From contig CAJUFI010000022.1 in NCBI GenBank assembly GCA_910585665.1, positions 1 to 28,658 of the forward strand: DNA of 28,658 bases, in the 5' to 3' direction. The position numbers were made by a program, and so were the translations under genes. Shown here one piece after another: positions 23,837-28,658 of this stretch (position 1 is its first letter; each line of letters starts with the position of its first letter). The notes beneath the pieces are model-generated. The model was not told the origin of the DNA and did not search any database. It was given only the letters and a program-made list of their open reading frames with translations. Origin of the DNA: an uncultured Acetatifactor sp. Its GTDB lineage: Bacteria; Bacillota; Clostridia; Lachnospirales; Lachnospiraceae.

Positions 23837-24785
23837 ATAGGTTCTTTTCCTTTTCGGATAGGATCTGGCGAATCACGGAATCCTGTGTGATTCCATCCGA
23901 TATAGCGTCAAAATTCAACAGGATGCGGTGCCGCAGAACGGGGTAGGCCAGGCTTCGCACATCCTCAAAGGACACGTTCAGCCTCCCCTCCAGAAATGCG
24001 CGGGCTTTCGAGGCCCGAACAAGCGCCTGGGCCGCCCTGGGGCTTGCGCCCTCCCTGATATAGGGATTTTCCTGATGGGTGGCCATGACCAGATCCAGGA
24101 TATAGTTCATCACGGCATCGGCTATGGGAATCCGGGAAATGAGCTTTCTCGTCTGCAGCAGGACGGCGCCGTTCATCAGGCCCTGTATCCCGGGCGGCTC
24201 CTGTCCTTCCGTCAGGGCCACGATGCCCCGAAGCTCCTCCCTGCTGGGAAACTCCACCAGTATCTTGAACAGGAAGCGGTCCAGCTGAGCCTCCGGAAGA
24301 GGATAGGTTCCCTCCTGTTCTATGGGATTCTGTGTGGCCAGCACCAGAAAAGGCTCCTCCAGCACATAGCTTTCCGTCCCCACCGTCACAGTGTGTTCCT
24401 GCATGGCCTCCAGCAGGGCCGACTGGGTCTTCGGCGTGGCGCGGTTGATTTCATCGGCCAGCACCAGATTGGCGAAGATGGGGCCTTTCTGGAAGCGGAA
24501 GGCGCTTTTTCCTTCCTCCTTTACCATGATATTGGTTCCCGTCACATCGCTGGGCATCAGGTCCGGGGTAAACTGGATGCGCTTGAAGGAAAGCAGGAAC
24601 ACCTGGCTTATGGTGCGCACAAGCATGGTCTTTCCAAGCCCCGGCATGCCCTCCAACAGGACATTTCCGCCGGAGAGCAGCGCCAGCATCACCTGCCGGA
24701 TGACTTCTTTCTGACCGATGATCCCCTTTCCTATCTCCCGCTCACATTCCCTTATTTTCTGCTGATATAATGCAATGTCTGCCAT
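23829..24785 (-). CDS. MoxR-family AAA+ ATPase (318 aa)
   Basis: ATG 24785 follows AGGAGG with a spacing of 6. Walker A GMPGLGKT is at residues 46-53 and Walker B LVLADEINRA is near 105-114. The MoxR box TPKTQSALLEAMQE and the sensor-1 region LVLATQNPIEQEGTYPLPEAQLDRF follow, and a C-terminal lid domain completes a normal-length protein. MoxR ATPases act as hexameric chaperones that insert cofactors into, or remodel, VWA-containing complexes. Here the substrates are probably the DUF58 and giant VWA proteins encoded downstream. The ribosome binding site and first codons are duplicated 40 bp upstream. Confidence 0.95.
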   Translation of the reverse strand: MADIALYQQKIRECEREIGKGIIGQKEVIRQVMLALLSGGNVLLEGMPGLGKTMLVRTISQVFLLSFKRIQFTPDLMPSDVTGTNIMVKEEGKSAFRFQKGPIFANLVLADEINRATPKTQSALLEAMQEHTVTVGTESYVLEEPFLVLATQNPIEQEGTYPLPEAQLDRFLFKILVEFPSREELRGIVALTEGQEPPGIQGLMNGAVLLQTRKLISRIPIADAVMNYILDLVMATHQENPYIREGASPRAAQALVRASKARAFLEGRLNVSFEDVRSLAYPVLRHRILLNFDAISDGITQDSVIRQILSEKEKNLYA

Positions 24786-24840
24786 CTGATTCCTCCTGGT
24801 CTATATTCGCTCCAATGTCTGCCATCTGATTTCTTCTGGT
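24773..24840 (-). repeat. 40-bp tandem duplication of the moxR start region
   Basis: CAATGTCTGCCATCTGAT plus TCCTCCTGGT (24773-24800) recurs at 24813-24840 with two changes, weakening the second ribosome binding site from AGGAGG to AGAAGA. The upstream ATG is out of frame with moxR (offset 40), so it would make a short decoy peptide. The rest of the 24841-24944 spacer holds no gene. Confidence 0.75.
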
Positions 24841-24944
24841 TTAATTGCCGATCCCCCCGCTTTTCCAGGTGCCGTCCAGCCTCAATACCTGATTCCGCTT
24901 CCTGAAATCCCGGGAGCATATGATTCCGTATATCTCGAATCCTG

Positions 24945-26597
24945 TCACTGGTTCAGACTCCCGAAATAGTCTCGGATCACCGATTCCATCCCGTTGGGAT
25001 ACCTGCCGTTTGCAAGCCCTTCGTAGGCGCTTTCCGTATACTCTCCGATGACAGAGCTGTATTCCACATGCTCCCCCTCCCAGGCGAGGCCGTTCTGCTG
25101 TCTGAAATATTCGGAATCCTGATTTCCATACTGTGTGCCCGTCAGGTCGGAATCACCGCCCACGGCATTGGGAATGCTCACGTAATCGTGGGAGGCGTCG
25201 CTGCTGCCGGTTCCCCGGCCATTGCCGGAACCGCTGCCCTGGCCGTTCCCGTTTCCCGAGCCGCTTCCGTTTCCCTGGCCGTTTCCGTCCCCTTCTCCGG
25301 AGCCGCCGTCCTGGCCGTTTCCGTTCCCTTCCCCGGATCCGCTTCCCTGGCCGTTTCCGTCCCCTTCTCCGGAGCCGCTTCCCTGGCCGTTTCCGTTCCC
25401 TTCCCCGGAGCCGCTTCCCTGGCCGTTTCCGTCCCCTTCTCCGGAGCCGCCGTCCTGGCCGGATCCGCTTCCCTCCCCGGAACCGCCGTCTCCGTCCTTT
25501 CCGGCGCCGGAACCAGTGCCGGGAGTGCCGCCGGAAGCTGTCTGCCGGCCATCGGACTTCGCCGCGGCCTTTGCCATCGCTTCCGCCGCCGCAATGCCTG
25601 CCTTTCCGGGATCATCCAGCTGTGCGCCGAGCTTCTCCAGCCCCTGGGCCGTCTGACCGTATTTATAATCCAGCCTGTCCATGGCAGATGCCAGGCTTTC
25701 CCAGGAGTCCGCTCCGGAAAGCTCTTCCCGGGACAGCTGCAGCGCCTCCGTCATTTCCTGCAGCTGCCGTCTCTCCTCCTCCGTCAGGCTGTCCATATCC
25801 ACCTCTTCCAGCGCATCCAGAAGATTCTCCAGTTCCTCCAACTCTTCCCCGGCCTGTTCCCGCACCTGATGGATGAGTTCAGCCTGTCTGCGCACAGGGG
25901 AGGGGATGAAAGCCATGGCTGTTACCGCCGCGGCTGACAGCAAAAGCGCCAGCACATGTCTCTTCTCTGGAAAGAGCGGTATCCTGATCTGTCCACGCAT
26001 CCTTTCATACTGGGAAAGCGCATCCTGCCGTTGCAGCTGTATGAGCATGTCCCCCCCGGAATACGATGCCCCCGCGGAGTGCGCTTTTTCCATGGAACAC
26101 CCTTCCTCCACGGAACATCCTCCTTCCATGGAACGCTTTTCCTCCATGGAGCGCCCTCCTTCCATGGAACGCCCTCCTTCCATGGAGCGCCCTCCTTCCA
26201 TGGAACGCTCTTCCTCCATTATCTGCTCGTAAGCCGTGACCATGCGCTCCTCCAGGCCGAAGGAATCCAGCATCCTGGCCGCCTGTTCCATACCCGCCCT
26301 TCTATACACGGCATAACCGATTCCGGCCAGTAGGCCCGCCGCAAAGCAGAGTCCCGCTGCCAGATGCACATGATAAAATGGAGGAAAAGCATTCCATGGA
26401 AGAAAAGCATTCCATGGAAGAAAAGCATTCCATGGAAGAAAAGCATTCCACGGCACGAAAAAGGACAGAAGCTCGCACAAAATCCCGCCTATACCGCCCG
26501 CCGCGGCGAAAAGAATCCCACTGTCGATGCACTTTGCGAGATTCATTTTCCGCCGGCATTTTTTTATTTGAATTAACAGATATTTTTTCTCGTCCAT
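24945..26597 (-). CDS. Gly-rich, repeat-containing membrane protein of the MoxR operon (550 aa)
   Basis: ATG 26597 lies 3 bp after the permease stop, behind AAGGAAAT. Two helices (about 27-48 and 80-98) flank a loop of NAFLPW repeats. A cytosolic-looking segment (AARMLDSFGLEERMVTAYEQI) is followed by (S)MEGGR repeats and a third helix (about 208-226). A long Glu-rich coiled coil comes next (EELEELENLLDALEEVDMD), then a Gly/Ser/Asn linker of about six 12-residue repeats (GQGSGSGEGNGN) and a C-terminus ending NGMESVIRDYFGSLNQ. The architecture recalls DUF4175-type proteins found beside MoxR/BatA genes. It is probably a structural partner of the VWA complex. Both 18-bp arrays inside it are probably length-variable. 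Confidence 0.75.
   Translation of the reverse strand: MDEKKYLLIQIKKCRRKMNLAKCIDSGILFAAAGGIGGILCELLSFFVPWNAFLPWNAFLPWNAFLPWNAFPPFYHVHLAAGLCFAAGLLAGIGYAVYRRAGMEQAARMLDSFGLEERMVTAYEQIMEEERSMEGGRSMEGGRSMEGGRSMEEKRSMEGGCSVEEGCSMEKAHSAGASYSGGDMLIQLQRQDALSQYERMRGQIRIPLFPEKRHVLALLLSAAAVTAMAFIPSPVRRQAELIHQVREQAGEELEELENLLDALEEVDMDSLTEEERRQLQEMTEALQLSREELSGADSWESLASAMDRLDYKYGQTAQGLEKLGAQLDDPGKAGIAAAEAMAKAAAKSDGRQTASGGTPGTGSGAGKDGDGGSGEGSGSGQDGGSGEGDGNGQGSGSGEGNGNGQGSGSGEGDGNGQGSGSGEGNGNGQDGGSGEGDGNGQGNGSGSGNGNGQGSGSGNGRGTGSSDASHDYVSIPNAVGGDSDLTGTQYGNQDSEYFRQQNGLAWEGEHVEYSSVIGEYTESAYEGLANGRYPNGMESVIRDYFGSLNQ
25225..25500 (-). repeat. 36-bp repeats coding a Gly/Ser linker
   Basis: About six imperfect 36-bp units encode GQGSGSGEGNGN and variants such as GQDGGSGEGDGN. 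This is a flexible linker between the coiled coil and the C-terminal segment. Confidence 0.7.
26088..26219 (-). repeat. 18-bp array A built on TTCCATGGAA
   Basis: Units recur every 18 bp from 26088 (26088, 26106 variant, 26124, 26142 variant, 26160, 26178, 26196, partial at 26214). The core is the perfect 10-bp palindrome TTCCATGGAA followed by CGCCCTCC or a variant. On the coding strand they give (S)MEGGR or SMEEKR repeats. Confidence 0.85.
26374..26455 (-). repeat. 18-bp array B built on TTCCATGGAA
   Basis: Units at 26392, 26410 and 26428, with degenerate ones at 26374 and 26446, read TTCCATGGAAGAAAAGCA. The period and palindromic core are the same as in array A, but the reading frame differs and the peptide is NAFLPW. 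The distance to array A (196 bp) is out of phase with 18 bp and with codons. Confidence 0.85.
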
Positions 26598-26600
26598 ACG

Positions 26601-27521
26601 TTATTTCCTTTTGCGGAAAGCCTTCCTCGCCGGATTGATGCGCCTGGCCGCAAGCCACAGAAACAGAAACGAAATGCCCAGGAACAGAACGGTGGAGAGA
26701 ATCATCCATGTGTTCCCCGAAGCCACCGAATGGAGCAGACCTTTCTGCTGCCCCACACCGATGCTGTCCGAAAGACCATTGACCACCGACTCCCCCGCCA
26801 TGATCTGCGAGAAAAATTCCGTCAGATAGACAGCCGGATTCACAAGCAGAAACAAAAACAGATTTTGCAGCGGATCACTGCCGGGCGCCGCTGTCGTCCC
26901 GTACTGATACGCCCTGTACCTGGGTGTCGCAGCATACAGAATGCCGGGCAGCGCAGTGGCCACAAAGAATATGAGATAAAATCCGTAGGACATGATCACC
27001 GCGCTGATGCTCTTCCTACAGAGAGAGGAACAGAGAATCCCTATGCTGGCCGAGAAAAGGGAGATCAGAAGGGATATCGCAAGGAACCAGAAAAGATAGC
27101 TCCAGGACATTCCTCCGATGACAAAGCACAGCGCCATGACCGGCATGCTGGCGATCACATAGAACATGCTCTGCACCGTCGCTGTCATGACCTTACCGAT
27201 AATGACGGAGAAAGGACTCATGCTGGTGGTCATCATGATATCAAAGGTCTGGCGCTCCTTCTCCCCCGATATGGAGGAGGCCGTCCGCACCGGCGTCACG
27301 ATGCCGAGGATGACAAACTGAGTGACCGCCAGGACAGGATAAAGCCATACCATGGCGCTGTAAATATTGTCTGTGGAATACATATTCCTGTTCCGGATAA
27401 TCAGCATGGAGAGAAAAAACACAAGGGCTAGTATCAGTTCATAGGAAAACACGCCCCAGCTCATCTTCATGCTGCGGGACTGTACTTTGATATCTTTTTT
27501 AACGATTGGATTCAGACGCAT
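26601..27521 (-). CDS. ABC-2 type transporter permease (306 aa)
   Basis: The start is placed at ATG 27521 (MRLNPIVKKDIKVQSRSMKM), eight bases after GGGAGGGAA; it overlaps the end of the ATPase gene by 23 bp. About six membrane helices are visible, beginning with VFSYELILALVFFLSMLII and ending with ILSTVLFLGISFLFLWLAA. The family segment SSISGEKERQTFDIMMTTSMSPFSVIIGK follows the second helix, as in ABC-2 exporters of the NatB/YhaP kind. A large loop (about residues 200-265) is probably extracytoplasmic. It pairs with the ATPase upstream. The cargo is unknown; the operon suggests assembly or export of the VWA envelope complex. Confidence 0.9.
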   Translation of the reverse strand: MRLNPIVKKDIKVQSRSMKMSWGVFSYELILALVFFLSMLIIRNRNMYSTDNIYSAMVWLYPVLAVTQFVILGIVTPVRTASSISGEKERQTFDIMMTTSMSPFSVIIGKVMTATVQSMFYVIASMPVMALCFVIGGMSWSYLFWFLAISLLISLFSASIGILCSSLCRKSISAVIMSYGFYLIFFVATALPGILYAATPRYRAYQYGTTAAPGSDPLQNLFLFLLVNPAVYLTEFFSQIMAGESVVNGLSDSIGVGQQKGLLHSVASGNTWMILSTVLFLGISFLFLWLAARRINPARKAFRKRK

Positions 27522-28458
27522 TATCGTTCCCTCCCTTCTCATCGTTCCCTGTGACGCGCATGAACAGCGTCTCCAGACTGCCCTCCTGTTTGTGGAAACC
27601 GGTCACCACAACGTCATTTGCGATCATCGCGCCGATCAGCTTTGAGATTTCCTGTGCCGTCATGCTGTGGGACAGCTTTATTTCATGCTCCCCCGCGGAA
27701 ACAATCTTGACACTTGCCTGTTCGCTGGCCATGCGCATGGCCGTCTCACGCCCCTCGTCCATTGTGATGACCAGCTGGTTGCTCCCGAACACGCTCTCCA
27801 TGACGTCTTCAATCCGACCCGACGCCATGAGATTACCATGGTCCATGATGCCGATGCTGTTGCACATCTCGGACAACTCCGAGAGGATGTGGGAGCTAAT
27901 CACAATGGTCTTCCCCATGCTTTTCAGGTTCAGCAACAGCTCCTTCATCTCTACCCTCGCCCTGGGATCCAGCCCGGAATTGGGTTCGTCCAGTATCAGC
28001 AGCGCCGGATTGTGAAGGAGCGCCCTGGCCACACAGAGCCGCTGCTTCATGCCCCGGGAGAGCGTATCCACGAACACTTCTTTTTTATCGGCCAGATTCA
28101 CCAGCTCCAGCAGATCCCCTGAGAGCCGCTCGATCTCCTTTGAGCCCATCCGATACATGGACCCGTAGAAATCCATGTACTCCTTTACCTTCAGATTATC
28201 GTACACGCCGAAGAAATCCGGCACATATCCGATCTGCTTTTTGATCTCCTTCCGGCGGGTCAGGGTGTCCATGCCATTGACCGTTATGCTGCCGGAACTG
28301 GGAGGCATCAGTCCGCACACCATACGGATGGTGGTGGTCTTGCCTGCGCCGTTAGGGCCTACGAACCCGAAGAGATCTCCCTTGGGTATATGGAGCGTCA
28401 GATCCTTCACAGCCTGAAATTTCCCGTATTTTTTACACAAATCCTGAATCTGCAGCAT
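27499..28458 (-). CDS. ABC transporter ATP-binding protein (319 aa)
   Basis: ATG 28458 follows AGGAGG with a spacing of about 9. Walker A GPNGAGKTT is at residues 34-42. The Q-loop region (QIGYVPDFFGVYDNL), signature LSRGMKQRL near 134-142, Walker B LLILDEP near 153-159, D-loop and the H-loop SSHIL are all intact. Residues beyond about 215 form the accessory C-terminal domain usual in ABC-2 exporter ATPases. It is the first gene of the six-gene operon and energises the permease that follows. Its upstream region carries the repeats at 28474-28658. Confidence 0.95.
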   Translation of the reverse strand: MLQIQDLCKKYGKFQAVKDLTLHIPKGDLFGFVGPNGAGKTTTIRMVCGLMPPSSGSITVNGMDTLTRRKEIKKQIGYVPDFFGVYDNLKVKEYMDFYGSMYRMGSKEIERLSGDLLELVNLADKKEVFVDTLSRGMKQRLCVARALLHNPALLILDEPNSGLDPRARVEMKELLLNLKSMGKTIVISSHILSELSEMCNSIGIMDHGNLMASGRIEDVMESVFGSNQLVITMDEGRETAMRMASEQASVKIVSAGEHEIKLSHSMTAQEISKLIGAMIANDVVVTGFHKQEGSLETLFMRVTGNDEKGGNDNASESNR

Positions 28459-28473
28459 CTAATCCGCCTCCTA

Positions 28474-28658
28474 TTTAAAGTTCCGCGTCCACCCCGCCCA
28501 GTACCCAGACATGGGGCAGAGAATTTCCGGACGCTAAGGGCATTCGTCCGTAAATCCTCTGGGGCACTGGACGGGGCAGACGCTGTTTTAAAGTTCCGCG
28601 TCTACCCCGCCCAGTACCCAGACATGGGGCAGAGAATTTCCGGACGCTAAGGGCATTC
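28474..28658. repeat. Direct and inverted repeats upstream of the operon
   Basis: A 72-bp sequence starting TTTAAAGTTCCGCGTC (28474-28545) recurs at 28587-28658 with one mismatch and reaches the window edge. The spacer between them, read on the other strand, resembles the unit (GCGTCTGCCCCGTCCAGTGC, then GGATTTACGGACG), so direct and inverted copies alternate and could form a large hairpin. No gene is seen here. The operon promoter should lie in or beyond this array. Confidence 0.75.

Overview
The window looks like a chromosomal segment of a Clostridia species, most likely Lachnospiraceae. This rests on strong GGAGG-type ribosome binding sites, moderate GC with AT-rich islands, and gene families typical of that group: several AAA_ATPase-like/PD-(D/E)XK genes, a BlaR1-type M56 peptidase, a GH5-CBM2 cellulase, and a MoxR-DUF58-VWA operon. 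No tRNA, rRNA, CRISPR array or intact transposase was recognised.

Layout. (1) 1-3350: AT-rich accessory genes, namely a frameshifted small ORF, two unknown small genes and a membrane protein with a DUF4303-like N-terminus. (2) 3400-5830: a decayed cyclase-like gene, then a 538-residue protein that joins an ECF-type sigma factor to a winged helix and a large unknown C-terminal domain, then an AAA-gene scrap. (3) 5834-13100: a mosaic of debris. It holds an ORF6N/PLD-like gene, two apparently identical 1195-bp copies of a sigma-gene derivative that lost the sigma domains but kept the leader and C-terminal domain, a transposon-split secreted-protein gene, blaR1 with a gutted blaI behind an apparently perfect promoter/operator, more AAA-gene remnants and a 39-bp tandem repeat. 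(4) 13142-18184, minus strand: an intact AAA/PD-(D/E)XK gene, a secreted cellulase, an AAA remnant and a small unknown gene. (5) 18325-28458, minus strand: one six-gene operon made of an ABC ATPase, an ABC-2 permease, a Gly-rich membrane protein, a MoxR ATPase, a DUF58 protein and a 1534-residue protein with three von Willebrand A domains.

A 100-bp palindromic, MITE-like element occurs four times (1238, 8607, 9145, 11434). Each copy is flanked by TTA/TAA. Removing one copy plus one TTA restores a signal-peptide protein in frame, and removing another re-aligns an AAA-gene remnant with its intact homologue.

How the genes work together. The operon at 18325-28458 is best read as an envelope-associated machine, with a MoxR chaperone-ATPase and DUF58 acting on giant VWA membrane proteins and coupled to an ABC transporter. 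The sigma locus may encode two products, a full sigma protein and a separately initiated C-terminal regulator, because two derivative loci keep exactly the leader and the C-terminal domain. The blaR1 promoter keeps its BlaI operator although the local repressor is broken, so expression is either constitutive or controlled by another BlaI.
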